Notes under the pieces: model-generated
The model's database searches: none
Told to the model about the DNA's origin: nothing
The model's input: the letters and a program-made list of their open reading frames with translations, nothing else
From: Rhizobium sp. CB3090
GTDB lineage: Bacteria; Pseudomonadota; Alphaproteobacteria; Rhizobiales; Rhizobiaceae
Direction of reading: 5' to 3'
NCBI RefSeq assembly: GCF_029714285.1
Contig: NZ_CP121662.1
Span: forward strand, 558,001 to 622,000
DNA length: 64,000 nucleotides
Shown here: positions 46,925 through 55,929 of the stretch, piece after piece
Layout: every line of letters begins with the position of its first letter
How positions within the stretch are numbered: position 1 is the first letter of the stretch
Program-made: the position numbers and the translations under genes

Positions 46925-47320
46925 ATGAACGAGATTATTGATCAGATCGCAACGAGAGCCGGCATTTCCCCCGATATCGCAGAGAAGGCCGTTGGCATGA
47001 TGCTCGGTTTCCTGCAGCGCGAAGCCCCGGATGGCCCGGTCACCAAGATGATCGAATCCATCCCCGGCGCTTCCGATCTGGTGGCGCAATACAATGGTGA
47101 AGAAACCTCCGGCGGCGGTCTGCTCGGCGGCCTCCTCAACGCCGTCGGCGCCGGTGGCGGCCTCATGGCGCTCGGCCAGTCCCTGATGAGCAGCGGTCTC
47201 GGTATGGGGGAAATTTCTTCGCTCGCCAAGGAAACCATTGCGACCGCCCGCGAACATGCCGGCGATGAAGTGGTCGATGAGGTCGTCAACTCCGTGCCGG
47301 GATTGAGTCAGTTCCTATAA
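46925..47320 (+). CDS. Small glycine-rich protein (DUF2267/DUF2780-like)
   Basis: A 131-residue protein: an N-terminal helical part with 'ATRAGISPDIAEKAVGMMLGFLQREAP', a glycine-rich centre (SGGGLLGGLLNAVGAGGG) and a C-terminal helix 'EVVDEVVNSVPGLSQFL'. The pattern resembles DUF2267/DUF2780-type proteins, whose function is unknown. AGGAGG lies six bases before ATG. The frame is open far upstream (antisense to the HerA-like gene), but only this part is supported. Followed by a strong terminator. Confidence 0.7.
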   Translation: MNEIIDQIATRAGISPDIAEKAVGMMLGFLQREAPDGPVTKMIESIPGASDLVAQYNGEETSGGGLLGGLLNAVGAGGGLMALGQSLMSSGLGMGEISSLAKETIATAREHAGDEVVDEVVNSVPGLSQFL

Positions 47321-47331
47321 TTCGCGACGAG

Positions 47332-47359
47332 AAGCCCCGCGGTTTAATCGCGGGGCTTT
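47332..47359 (+). terminator. Intrinsic terminator of the 46925 gene
   Basis: AAGCCCCGCG (47332-47341) and CGCGGGGCTT (47349-47358) form a perfect 10-bp stem with a 7-base loop. The T-run is limited to the end of the stem (CTTTG), but the stem is very strong. Confidence 0.75.
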
Positions 47360-47394
47360 GTTGATTGACCATGTAGCAGGTTGCAAACTGTCCC

Positions 47395-48753
47395 ATGTCC
47401 GCAAACTCCATTCCGTCCCTTTGTCCGAACGGGCCTGGTCACCAGTTCGCGCTCTATGGCGATTCCTGTTCCGGCATTCCTGGCGTGCTGCACGAGGGGA
47501 CCTTTGCTGCCGTCAATGCCGTTTTGCGCCGGCTTGATCCGCCGCCGGAATTCATCCTGTTTCCGGGCGACGAAATCATTGGCCTGACCGCCGATCCAGA
47601 GGCTTTGAGGGCGCAATGGCGGCATTGGTTCGAGCATGAGATGGGCTGGCTCGATCGTCAAAAGACGCCGCTTTGGCACACGACCGGCAATCACACCACC
47701 TATGACGAGATGAGTGAGCAGGTCTTTCGCGAGGTCCTACAGCTTCCGGAAAACGGACCATCGGGCCAGGAAGGCCTGTCTTACTGGGTGCGCCACGATG
47801 ATCTCCTTCTGGTCTTCGTCCATACGCTGTGGACCGGCCTCGGCGGTGAGGGTCATGTCGAGACGGAGTGGCTGGAGGCGACGCTAAAAAAGCATGGCGA
47901 TGCCCGTTACAAGATCGTCCTCGGTCATCACCCCGTTTTCCCTGTCAACGGATATTCCGGGTCGTATCAGCGCGAGATCGGCCCGGATTACGCCAAGCGA
48001 TTTTGGAATATTCTGGTCGAAGCGGATGTTCTCGCCTATGTCTGCAGCCATATCCTTGCCTTCGACGTTCAGGTTCACCGCGGCGTTCTGCAGCTTTGCA
48101 CCGCTGGCGCCGGCACCGCGCATAGAATGCCGGAGGGTGTGGAATATCTTCATTGCATCCAGGCGGCACTCGATGCGGATAGCTTTCGCTATCAAGTACT
48201 GGATGCCGACGGCGTCGTTCGTGAGCGATTGCGATGGCCTTTCAAACCGGCCGATCCCGAGAGCTGGCAAAACCTTTCGCCCGGAACCCATCTTGCCGGC
48301 ATTACCGGTCCGATGAGCAATGATCGCACTATCGAATTGCGGATAAAGGGCCTTATGCCGGAGGCGGCGCATGCGCCGGCCCAGACACTCTTTTCAGCCT
48401 TCGATACTGGCGATATGGCACCGCTCTGGCTCGGTTTGCGCGGTCCGCGGCAAACCCTGACCCTTATCCTTGGCCGCGATCCGGGTCGTAGCCCGCATTA
48501 TTGGTTCGGGCTTGATTTCGTTGCGGGAGAGGCTTTCGACATTGAAATCGCTCTGCATGCCGGTATGGGCCCTGGCGGCGTGCTCTACCGCCTGCATGGG
48601 GATGACGGATGGACGTCTTTCGACGGAGCCTCCGCGACGGGTCTCGAACGTTTGATCTGGCCGGCGCGATGGAGCGTCGGCCATGGTCAGCGCGGCATTG
48701 AAGATCGAGCCTTCATGGGCGAGGGGTTGGAGGTAGCGTTTGCCGCAGGATAG
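47395..48753 (+). CDS. Metallophosphoesterase with C-terminal beta domain
   Basis: A 452-residue protein. The N-terminal 260 residues are a calcineurin-like phosphoesterase ('ALYGDSCSG', 'LFPGDEII', 'TTGNHTTYDEM', 'VLGHHPVFPVNG'). The last metal motif is 'VCSHILAFDVQ' instead of the usual GHxH, and the second lacks the normal GDxxD form, so metal binding may be altered. The C-terminal 180 residues look like a beta-sandwich (LamG-like) domain with unknown ligand. There is no signal peptide. Unrelated in detail to the 59629 metallophosphoesterase. Ends 24 bp before the convergent zwf. Confidence 0.75.
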   Translation: MSANSIPSLCPNGPGHQFALYGDSCSGIPGVLHEGTFAAVNAVLRRLDPPPEFILFPGDEIIGLTADPEALRAQWRHWFEHEMGWLDRQKTPLWHTTGNHTTYDEMSEQVFREVLQLPENGPSGQEGLSYWVRHDDLLLVFVHTLWTGLGGEGHVETEWLEATLKKHGDARYKIVLGHHPVFPVNGYSGSYQREIGPDYAKRFWNILVEADVLAYVCSHILAFDVQVHRGVLQLCTAGAGTAHRMPEGVEYLHCIQAALDADSFRYQVLDADGVVRERLRWPFKPADPESWQNLSPGTHLAGITGPMSNDRTIELRIKGLMPEAAHAPAQTLFSAFDTGDMAPLWLGLRGPRQTLTLILGRDPGRSPHYWFGLDFVAGEAFDIEIALHAGMGPGGVLYRLHGDDGWTSFDGASATGLERLIWPARWSVGHGQRGIEDRAFMGEGLEVAFAAG

Positions 48754-48777
48754 GCGCCGCGCCTTCTTCCCTATGTC

Positions 48778-50277
48778 TCAATCGTCTCCAATCTTATGCC
48801 AGACGCGGCCGTCGCGCCCGATGAGCTCGTCCGCACAGGCCGGTCCCACGCTGCCCGGCACGTAAGGGTCGGGTTTGCCGCCGTCGGCCCAGAGATCGAG
48901 GAATGGCTGCACGGCTGCCCAGCCGGCTTCGATGCTGTCGGCGCGCTGGAATAGGGTCTGGTCGCCGACGAAAAGTTCGTAGAGCAGCGATTCATAGCCC
49001 GTCTGATGACCGATATCGAAATGGTCGGCATAGCGGAAGTCGAGCTCGATCGGCGAGGTCTTCAATGCCAACCCCGGCGATTTGATGGAGATTCCCATCT
49101 GCAGCCCTTCGTTCGGCTGCACCTGAATGATCAGCTTGTTTGGCGGCAGGTCCGGGCGGTTGGCTGCTCGGGGAAATTGCGCGAATGGCACCTGCCGGAA
49201 GGTGATGACGACTTCGGTGTCACGTGCCTTCAAGGCCTTGCCCGTGCGCAGATAGAAGGGCACGCCTGCCCAGCGCCAGGTGTCGACGAAAAGTTTGAGC
49301 GCCACGTAGGTTTCGGTATTGCTGTCTGGCGCAACATCCTGTGTCTCTGTGTAGGCCGGCAGATCTTTGCCGTCGATCGGCCCGGCGGTGTAGGCACCGC
49401 GCACGGCGTTTTTCTCCGCCTCATCTCGCGAATAGTGGCGTAGCGCCTTCAGCACCTTACCCTTTTCGTTACGGACGGATTCGGCGTCGAAGCTGTTCGG
49501 CGGCTCCATGGCGACCATCGCAAGAAGCTGGAACAGATGGTTCGGCACCATATCGCGCAAAGCGCCCGTCGCGTCGTAGAACTTGCCGCGCGTACCAACG
49601 TCCACCAATTCCGCCGCAGTGATCTGCACATGGTCGACGTAGTTATTGTTCCACAGGGCTTCGATCATCATGTTGGCAAAACGCGTCGTCATGATGTTCT
49701 GTACCGTTTCCTTGCCGAGGAAATGGTCGATGCGATAGACTTGGCTCTCCTGCGCGTTGCGCAGAAGCGTTGCGTTCAACATCTGCGCGGAAGCGAGGTC
49801 ATGACCGAACGGCTTCTCGATGGCGATGCGCCGGAAGACGCCGGCGGTTTCGTCAAGAAGCCCATGCTCGGCGAGGCGGCTGGTGATATCACCGAAAAAG
49901 CGCGGCTGTACGGCAAAGTAGAAAGCGGCATTGGCGCTCGACGCATCCCGCAGCCGCGTGGTGATTTCCTCATAGATTGCGCCCTGCGTGAAGTCTCCGG
50001 AAACATAGGAGATGCGCGTCTTCAACCTTTGCCAGGCGTCGCTCTGCTGCGCTTGCTCCATTCCGTTCGCGGCGAGGAAGGTGTCAAGGCGCTCGACCAG
50101 GAACTCGTCGCCGCCGGGCTCGATGCTGACGCCGAGCACATGCAGATCGTCGCCCAACATGCCGGCCTTCGTCATGTTGATCAGCGTCGGCATCAGCAGC
50201 CGACGCGTCAGGTCGCCGGTTGCACCGAAGATGACGAGCGTCAGCGGCGGAGCGGGGGGAACGGTGAAGCCGGTCAT
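48778..50277 (-). CDS. zwf: Glucose-6-phosphate 1-dehydrogenase
   Basis: A 499-residue NADP-dependent enzyme, first step of the oxidative pentose phosphate and Entner-Doudoroff routes. Signatures: 'LVIFGATGDLTRRLLMPTL' (nucleotide site) and 'VYRIDHFLGKETVQNIMTTRFAN', where the second His is catalytic. GGAGG fits ATG 50277. A second in-frame ATG at 50328 is also preceded by AAGGAG, so a longer form cannot be excluded. In rhizobia zwf is often followed by pgl and edd; here the downstream neighbour is a convergent unrelated gene, so this is a stand-alone copy. Confidence 0.95.
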   Translation of the reverse strand: MTGFTVPPAPPLTLVIFGATGDLTRRLLMPTLINMTKAGMLGDDLHVLGVSIEPGGDEFLVERLDTFLAANGMEQAQQSDAWQRLKTRISYVSGDFTQGAIYEEITTRLRDASSANAAFYFAVQPRFFGDITSRLAEHGLLDETAGVFRRIAIEKPFGHDLASAQMLNATLLRNAQESQVYRIDHFLGKETVQNIMTTRFANMMIEALWNNNYVDHVQITAAELVDVGTRGKFYDATGALRDMVPNHLFQLLAMVAMEPPNSFDAESVRNEKGKVLKALRHYSRDEAEKNAVRGAYTAGPIDGKDLPAYTETQDVAPDSNTETYVALKLFVDTWRWAGVPFYLRTGKALKARDTEVVITFRQVPFAQFPRAANRPDLPPNKLIIQVQPNEGLQMGISIKSPGLALKTSPIELDFRYADHFDIGHQTGYESLLYELFVGDQTLFQRADSIEAGWAAVQPFLDLWADGGKPDPYVPGSVGPACADELIGRDGRVWHKIGDD

Positions 50278-50476
50278 GAATGCACCTCCGTCTGGAATAG
50301 GGAGATCAGGTTTCTGGACGACATGCATCTTCTCCTTCAGCCGGTTGCGTTCATGCTTGGGCGAGGATGTTCTAACCCAAGATCGAGAAAACCGGAATCG
50401 CCTTTCGAAAGGGGTTGCGCTCCGAGGCACGGCCCATCGGCGGGGCGTCACCACGGCATAAATGCTATATGGGGTC

Positions 50477-51247
50477 TTACTTCTTCACGGCGATCATGAA
50501 CAGCCGCGGAAACCGCAGCAGGACCTTGCCGTCCACCAAGGGCGGATAGGCCTTTTCGATGCGCGCGAGATAATCCGCCGCAAAAGCATCGCGATGTTCG
50601 GCGCCGGCATGATCGAGATAGGGTCGCAAGCCTGTACCCTTGACCCATTCGACGATGGCGGCGGCATTTTCCAATGGGTGATTGTAGTTGGTGTGCCAGA
50701 GGTCGACGCGTGCGGACTTGCCGATCAGCCGGTTATAATAGACCGAGGGCGAGGGGAGGGGGCTACGGCGCACGCTCTTCTTCGCAAAAGCATCGCTCCA
50801 TGGCCCGTTTTTCGCGGTCTCCTCCATCATCATGTGGCTGAGTTCGGTCAGATTGTCCGGCATCTGGATGGCGAGCACGCCGCCCGGCTTAAGCGCATCC
50901 ATCAGCCGCTCGAAAATATCGAGATGATCAGGCAGCCATTGGAAGACGGCGTTGGCAAAGAGCAGATCGAGAGGTTCCTCCGGCTGCCAAACGGCAAGAT
51001 CGGCCTTGAGAAACTCCGTGCCGGGCATGCGCTTGTGGGCCGCCTCCAGCATGTTCGCGTCGCTATCGAGGCCGGAGACGCCGGCGGCACCGTAGCGCTC
51101 GACAATGAGCTCCGTCGAATTGCCAGGCCCGCAGCCAAGATCGATAGCGCGATCTATGTGCTCCAACGGCACCTGCGCCAGCAGGTCGCGCGCCGGGCGC
51201 GTGCGCTCATCCTCGAACTTCACATATTGGCCGGCAGACCACGCCAT
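50477..51247 (-). CDS. tam: Trans-aconitate 2-methyltransferase
   Basis: A 256-residue SAM-dependent methyltransferase. '[20 protein letters not shown]' is motif I, then '[48 protein letters not shown]' and '[31 protein letters not shown]' are characteristic of Tam. It methylates trans-aconitate, which inhibits aconitase. GAGGATAGGA upstream supports ATG 51247. There is a 199-bp gap to the zwf start. Confidence 0.92.
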   Translation of the reverse strand: MAWSAGQYVKFEDERTRPARDLLAQVPLEHIDRAIDLGCGPGNSTELIVERYGAAGVSGLDSDANMLEAAHKRMPGTEFLKADLAVWQPEEPLDLLFANAVFQWLPDHLDIFERLMDALKPGGVLAIQMPDNLTELSHMMMEETAKNGPWSDAFAKKSVRRSPLPSPSVYYNRLIGKSARVDLWHTNYNHPLENAAAIVEWVKGTGLRPYLDHAGAEHRDAFAADYLARIEKAYPPLVDGKVLLRFPRLFMIAVKK

Positions 51248-51381
51248 GATCCTATCCTCTTCATCAGATTGCATCTTGTAGACTTTGCGCCGTCAAGTTT
51301 GAGCACTTCGAAGGCGAGATCGCCAGAGGCGAAATTCTCGCCCTCGTGCGGCAAATGGCCCGGCTCAGGCTGTCGTTGAAA

Positions 51382-51537
51382 TTAGGCCAAATCCGTTTGA
51401 GAGAAATCCGATTCCTTGTATAGCAAGGGCACGCCCTGAGCCTTGGCACAGGCATAGGATAGGCAATCTGCAAGGTTGAGCTGTGCGGGATGACCTCTGC
51501 CTTTGCCGTAGTCGGACACTGCATCAAAATCGTGTAA
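51382..51537 (-). pseudogene. vapC remnant (C-terminal half of a PIN-domain toxin)
   Basis: An open stretch of 51 codons reads [15 protein letters not shown], then continues with '[26 protein letters not shown]' and a terminal QTDLA and stop. This is the conserved C-terminal half of VapC ribonucleases (YGKGRHPAxLNxGDCxSYA...). A stop codon lies at 51538-51540 and no start or N-terminal PIN half is present; upstream is the adh gene in another frame. It overlaps the last bases of the adh coding region. It is therefore a decayed toxin gene. No vapB fragment was recognised. Confidence 0.75.
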
Positions 51538-52564
51538 TTACGCTGATCCCCGTGCCTTCCGCTTTGTCCAGCGCCATTAGTGCCGGCACGGCCTCTTCCA
51601 GGCTGATTTTGCGGCCGATCAGTTTTTGCGGGGCGATTTTGCCGGCGGCAAGCATGTCTAGCATGGCGTCGTAACGCCAGGCCTGCATGCCGTGGCTGCC
51701 GTAGATTTCCAGTTCATGGCCGATCACCTGCGCCATCGGAATCTGCGGTGCGGCATGCTCGCCGAGCATCAGGCCGACCTGCACATGCCGGCCGCGCCGT
51801 CGCAGATTCTTGATGGAGTTGAAGCAGGTGACGGGATGGCCGAGCGCATCGATCGACACATGCGCGCCGCCCTTGGTGAGCTCGCGCACGGCTTCGGTGA
51901 CATCGGCAACGCCAGCCGCATTGATCGCCGCCACCGCGCCGCATTCCCGCGCGAAGGCCAGCTTCTCGTCGGAAATATCGATGGCGATGGCATTCGCGCC
52001 GAGCGCGCTCGCGATCATGATAGCAGAGAGGCCGACGCCGCCGCAGCCGTGCACCGCGATCCATTCGCCCGGACGGGTCCTGGCCTGGTCGGCAACGGCG
52101 CGAAAGGACGTGGCGAAACGGCAGCCGAGGCTCGCCGCCGTCGCGTCGTCGATCGTTTCCGGCAAGTGCACCAGATTGGTGTCGGCATAATCGATCGCCA
52201 CATATTCGGCGAAGGACCCCCAATGGGTGAAGCCGGGCTGGAATTGGTTCGGGCAGACCTGCTGGTTGCCGGAGTGGCATTCGGCGCAATGGCCGCAGCC
52301 CGAAACGAAGGGCACGGTGACGCGATCGCCAATCTTGAAGCGGACGACGCCCTGGCCAGCTGCCACCACCTTGCCGGCCAGTTCATGGCCGGGCACATGC
52401 GGCAGGCTGATGTCGGGGTCATGACCCATCCAGCCGTGCCAATCGCTGCGGCAAAGCCCGCTCGCACCGACGGCGATGACGACGCCGTCCTCGCTGGGAG
52501 TGGGGTCGGGAAGAGTACGAATCTCGGGCACGGCCTCGAAGGCCTCGTAATACATAGCTTTCAT
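51524..52564 (-). CDS. Zinc-dependent alcohol dehydrogenase family protein
   Basis: A 346-residue medium-chain dehydrogenase. Catalytic zinc site: the Cys in '[14 protein letters not shown]' and 'HVPGHELAG'. Structural zinc: '[18 protein letters not shown]'. Rossmann motif: '[20 protein letters not shown]'. NAD(P)-dependent oxidation of an alcohol or polyol is likely; the substrate is open. ATG 52564 (MKAMYYEAF) is the family start and follows GGTGAG. The 3' end fuses into the vapC remnant, so the two share a few bases. It is divergent from the aminotransferase gene. Confidence 0.9.
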   Translation of the reverse strand: MKAMYYEAFEAVPEIRTLPDPTPSEDGVVIAVGASGLCRSDWHGWMGHDPDISLPHVPGHELAGKVVAAGQGVVRFKIGDRVTVPFVSGCGHCAECHSGNQQVCPNQFQPGFTHWGSFAEYVAIDYADTNLVHLPETIDDATAASLGCRFATSFRAVADQARTRPGEWIAVHGCGGVGLSAIMIASALGANAIAIDISDEKLAFARECGAVAAINAAGVADVTEAVRELTKGGAHVSIDALGHPVTCFNSIKNLRRRGRHVQVGLMLGEHAAPQIPMAQVIGHELEIYGSHGMQAWRYDAMLDMLAAGKIAPQKLIGRKISLEEAVPALMALDKAEGTGISVITRF

Positions 52565-52772
52565 CGGAAACTCACCCATCCTGCCGCATTTGGTATGGCC
52601 CATCATTTTTCCTGATTCATCCATTCGTCAAGCTGTTGTTTCGGCGCATGAAAATTGCGCGGGGAATGCAGCTTCCGGCGCTTTGTTGCGAATGGATTTC
52701 GGGCCGCAATTTCTCCTTGACCCTCAGGTTGTGCGGGGATTTGCTTCTTGCCGCTTTCAGGAGGAAATGATC

Positions 52773-53660
52773 ATGGCTGTCGATACATCCCCCCGCACCA
52801 CAACTTGGACCCATGTCGATGGAGAATGGCTCACCGGCAATCCGCCGCTGATCGGCCCGACCTCGCATGCCATGTGGCTTGGCTCGACCGTCTTCGACGG
52901 CGCGCGCTGGTTCGGCGGTATCGCGCCTGATCTCGACCTTCATTGCCAACGCATCAACCGTTCCGCGCTCGCCATGGGGCTGAAGCCGCTCAAGACGGCG
53001 GAGGAAATCGAAGCGCTTGCCTGGGAGGGCGTGAAGAAATTCGATGGCAAGACGCCGATTTATATCAAGCCAATGTATTGGGGCGAACACGGCTCGGCGG
53101 GCAGCATCGTCGCCGTCGATGCGGAATCGACCCGTTTTGCACTCTGCCTGTTCGAAGCGCCGTTGGGTGGCCATGGCGGCGTGACGTTGACCGTCTCGCC
53201 CTTCCGCCGCCCCTCGCCGGAAACCGCAATGACCGACGCCAAAGCCGGCTCGCTTTATCCGAACAGCGGCCGCATGATCGTGGAAGCGAAGAAGCGCGGT
53301 TTCGACAATGCGCTGGTGCGGGATATGAACGGCAATGTCGCCGAGACTGCCTCCTCCAACGTTTTCATGGTGAAGGACGGCATTGTCTACACGCCGGTTG
53401 CCAACCGTACCTTTCTCGCCGGCATCACCCGCGCCCGCGTCATGGGTCTGTTGCGCCAGGAAGGATTCGACGTGCGCGAGGAGACGCTGTCGGTCGAGCA
53501 ATTCATGGCCGCCGACGAGATCTTCACAACCGGCAACTACTCCAAGGTCGTTTCGGTCAACCGCCTCGATGACCGCGAATTCCAGCAAGGTCCGGTCGCC
53601 CGCAAGGCGTTGGAACTTTATATGGACTGGGCCTATGGGCGTAGCGCCAGCGAAGAGTGA
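52773..53660 (+). CDS. Class IV aminotransferase (branched-chain type)
   Basis: A 295-residue PLP enzyme of the fold-type IV class. The likely Schiff-base Lys is K157 (TDAKAGSLYPNSG), and 'GNVAETASSNVFMVKDGIVYTP' contains the conserved Glu. Branched-chain aminotransferase is the best fit, but D-amino-acid aminotransferase-like activity cannot be excluded because the substrate loop is not typical IlvE. AGGAGG supports ATG 52773 (the ATG at 52767 is too close). It could feed 2-oxoacids to the leucine cluster at 15-25 kb, but it is not linked to it. Confidence 0.82.
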   Translation: MAVDTSPRTTTWTHVDGEWLTGNPPLIGPTSHAMWLGSTVFDGARWFGGIAPDLDLHCQRINRSALAMGLKPLKTAEEIEALAWEGVKKFDGKTPIYIKPMYWGEHGSAGSIVAVDAESTRFALCLFEAPLGGHGGVTLTVSPFRRPSPETAMTDAKAGSLYPNSGRMIVEAKKRGFDNALVRDMNGNVAETASSNVFMVKDGIVYTPVANRTFLAGITRARVMGLLRQEGFDVREETLSVEQFMAADEIFTTGNYSKVVSVNRLDDREFQQGPVARKALELYMDWAYGRSASEE

Positions 53661-53748
53661 AAGCGGCGGAAATAGTTAAATTAGACGATGCGAAGATAGA
53701 TTTATGATAAAATAAGGTCGGCCGGCGAAAGCTATTGAGGAGGCCGCC

Positions 53749-53871
53749 ATGAAAATATCTCTTCCGCCTTCTGTCTATCTCTTCGACTATTACAGGCTGT
53801 TTTTGCAGCTCTGTGTTATCGCGGCGACGGGGTTCGTCATCTATTCGATGTTATTCGGGTTTACGTGGTGA
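53749..53871 (+). CDS. Putative 40-residue membrane peptide
   Basis: A 40-codon frame (starting MKISLPPSVYLFDYYRLF) with one hydrophobic segment (LFLQLCVIAATGFVIYSMLFGF). GAGGAGG about six bases before the ATG is a strong ribosome site, which makes a real gene likely despite the small size. It overlaps the end of the convergent MFS gene by 31 bases. Function unknown; possibly a small membrane regulator. Confidence 0.55.
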   Translation: MKISLPPSVYLFDYYRLFLQLCVIAATGFVIYSMLFGFTW

Positions 53872-55133
53872 TGTCGGACTGAGTTGAAGTTGCGGCCCCT
53901 ATCAGGCCGCTTCTCCCTTCGGGCTGACCACCAGCAATAGATCGCGCCGATCGCCAGCAGTACGCAGGTTCCGAGGAATACGGCCCGCATGCCGATATGG
54001 CCGCCGACGAAGCCGCCCATGACGGGGCCGGCCACCTGACCGACATATTGGGAGGAAATCGAAAGACCGAGGATTCCTCCAGCCGCCGCGTCCGGTACGT
54101 TGAGACGGATGACGGCGGTGATGCAGGGCAGGAGCCCGCCAAGCGCGATGCCCATCAGGAAGCGCAGCACAACGAGTTGCCAGGCCGAGGTCACGAAAGC
54201 CTGCGGAATCAGCAGCAGCGCAGCGGCCGCGAGCGCCGCCGTAATCACCGTCCAATGGCCAATGCGATCGGCAAGCTTGCCGAGCCATGAGGCCGAGAGG
54301 ATGCTGCCAAGGGCCGCAGCGGCCATGACCACGCCCGAAATCATCGTGACATGCGCGCCGGCGACGAACTGGGCGACATAGACGGTAATGATCGGCTCAA
54401 TCGACATATTGGCGAGCATCAGCAGCAGGCCGATCGTCAACATGGCGATGGCAGGCCGTTTGTCTGATATGGAAGCCCAACTGCCACGCGCTTTCGCAGC
54501 TTTCTTTCGCGCCGGCGATTTCTCTTCCTTGATCAGGAAGGTGGTCGCCAAGAAGGTGAAGAAGATCACGCCGCCGGCGAGCAGGAAGGTGCCGCGAATG
54601 CCGATGACGGGCGGCAGTGCGCCGCCGATCAGCGGTCCGACCAGATTGCCGGCCATGATCCCCGAAGACAAGACGCCAAGCGCCCAGGCCGAACGATGTT
54701 TCGGCGTCTGGGTCGCCACCAGCACCATCGAGCCCGACGCATAACCCCCGGCAAGCCCGGTGAACAGGCGCAGCGCCACCAATTGCCAGACGCTGCCCGC
54801 CATTCCCATCAACGAAATCGCCACCGTCATGCCGAGGCTCGCGCGCACCAGCATCAGCTTGCGGCCATAGATATCGCCGAGCCGGCCCCAGAGCGGCGCG
54901 ACGAAGGCGGCGGCAAAGAAGGTGGCACCATAGGCGATGCCGGACCATTGTACGATTGCCGCCTTGTCGGTGACGCCAAGCTCCTCGACGTAGAGCGGCA
55001 GGAAGGGAAGCAACAGCGTCATCGCTACAATGGTGGTGAAGGAGCCGATGAGGCAGATGATCAGATTCCGCATCCAATAGGCGGTTTCCGGTTCGGCCGG
55101 CGCGGCGGCATCCCATCTTGTCTCAACAGTCAT
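53841..55133 (-). CDS. MFS transporter, DHA1-like
   Basis: A 430-residue, 12-helix major facilitator. Motif A is clear in 'PLWGRLGDIYGRKLMLVRASLG', and 'SGIMAGNLVGPLIGGALPP' fits motif C of drug exporters. Likely a drug or metabolite exporter. Its start overlaps the stop of the upstream YbhB-like gene by four bases (ATGA type), so both are co-translated. The 31 C-terminal bases overlap the 53749 peptide gene. Confidence 0.87.
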   Translation of the reverse strand: MTVETRWDAAAPAEPETAYWMRNLIICLIGSFTTIVAMTLLLPFLPLYVEELGVTDKAAIVQWSGIAYGATFFAAAFVAPLWGRLGDIYGRKLMLVRASLGMTVAISLMGMAGSVWQLVALRLFTGLAGGYASGSMVLVATQTPKHRSAWALGVLSSGIMAGNLVGPLIGGALPPVIGIRGTFLLAGGVIFFTFLATTFLIKEEKSPARKKAAKARGSWASISDKRPAIAMLTIGLLLMLANMSIEPIITVYVAQFVAGAHVTMISGVVMAAAALGSILSASWLGKLADRIGHWTVITAALAAAALLLIPQAFVTSAWQLVVLRFLMGIALGGLLPCITAVIRLNVPDAAAGGILGLSISSQYVGQVAGPVMGGFVGGHIGMRAVFLGTCVLLAIGAIYCWWSARREKRPDRGRNFNSVRHHHVNPNNIE

Positions 55134-55822
55134 TTCTTGGCCTTTGCATTCAACGTATAAAATAATTCCTGGCTGCCTGACGCGAGGATATGCCCCTTTG
55201 CTGCAGCCAGTAGGTCGGCGCGGGTGAAGAGATCGGGAAGATTGAGCCGGTCGACATCCAGAGCGTAGACGGTGAGGTGATAGCTATGGACCCGTTCGTC
55301 GTTCCAGGGCGGGCACGCGCCCATATAGCCCCCATGTGGGCCATTCTTCAGGGAGCCGCCGCCTGCGCCATTCTGTCCTCGCCGGCCGTGGGCGGTGCGC
55401 TCGAGCGGCAATCCGGCCTCCGGAGAACCATCGCCATCGGCGCCTTCGGGAAGTTTGGTCAGCGAAACCGGGATATCGGCGAGCACCCAATGGACGAATT
55501 CGATCCGTTTGAAGCTCTTGGGGATGGTCTTGTCACCCCTGTTGAACAACGAGAAATCGGCCGGCACGTCGGGGTCGACCATGGTCAGCGCATAGGAACG
55601 TGTGCCTTTCGGGCCCTTTGACCACGACAGCGCCGGGCTCTTGTTCGGCCCGGGAGCGGACTTGCCGTCCGCCGTGGCGATACAGGAGGCGTTTTCGGGC
55701 AGCAACATACGGCCGTCGCTCTTTTCGAAGGTGACCTTGAGATCGGCGGCGACGGCAGGCGCGCCGGCTGTAAGTGCTGCGGCAACGGTGATCGCACCGA
55801 GGAAATGTGTCATATTTTGCAT
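55130..55822 (-). CDS. Secreted YbhB/YbcL (PEBP-like) protein
   Basis: A 230-residue protein with a cleavable signal peptide (MQNMTHFLGAITVAAALTAGAPAVAA, residues 1-26) and a phosphatidylethanolamine-binding-protein fold. 'NKSPALSWSKGPKGTRSYALTMVDPDVP' is followed by 'FVHWVLADIP' and the 'YMGACPPWNDERVHSYHLTVYALDV' block of the YbhB family. The function of bacterial members is unknown. The start is chosen at the signal peptide with AAGGGG upstream. Coupled to the downstream MFS gene. Confidence 0.85.
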   Translation of the reverse strand: MQNMTHFLGAITVAAALTAGAPAVAADLKVTFEKSDGRMLLPENASCIATADGKSAPGPNKSPALSWSKGPKGTRSYALTMVDPDVPADFSLFNRGDKTIPKSFKRIEFVHWVLADIPVSLTKLPEGADGDGSPEAGLPLERTAHGRRGQNGAGGGSLKNGPHGGYMGACPPWNDERVHSYHLTVYALDVDRLNLPDLFTRADLLAAAKGHILASGSQELFYTLNAKAKK

Positions 55823-55929
55823 GGTCTTGCCCCTTCGCGTTTTAGCTCCTTCGAGCATTCATGGCTGGGTCTAACAGATCGTCTTGGTACTCCGGCGTAC
55901 GTAAACGCTCAAACTTCGTCCGAAAACGC

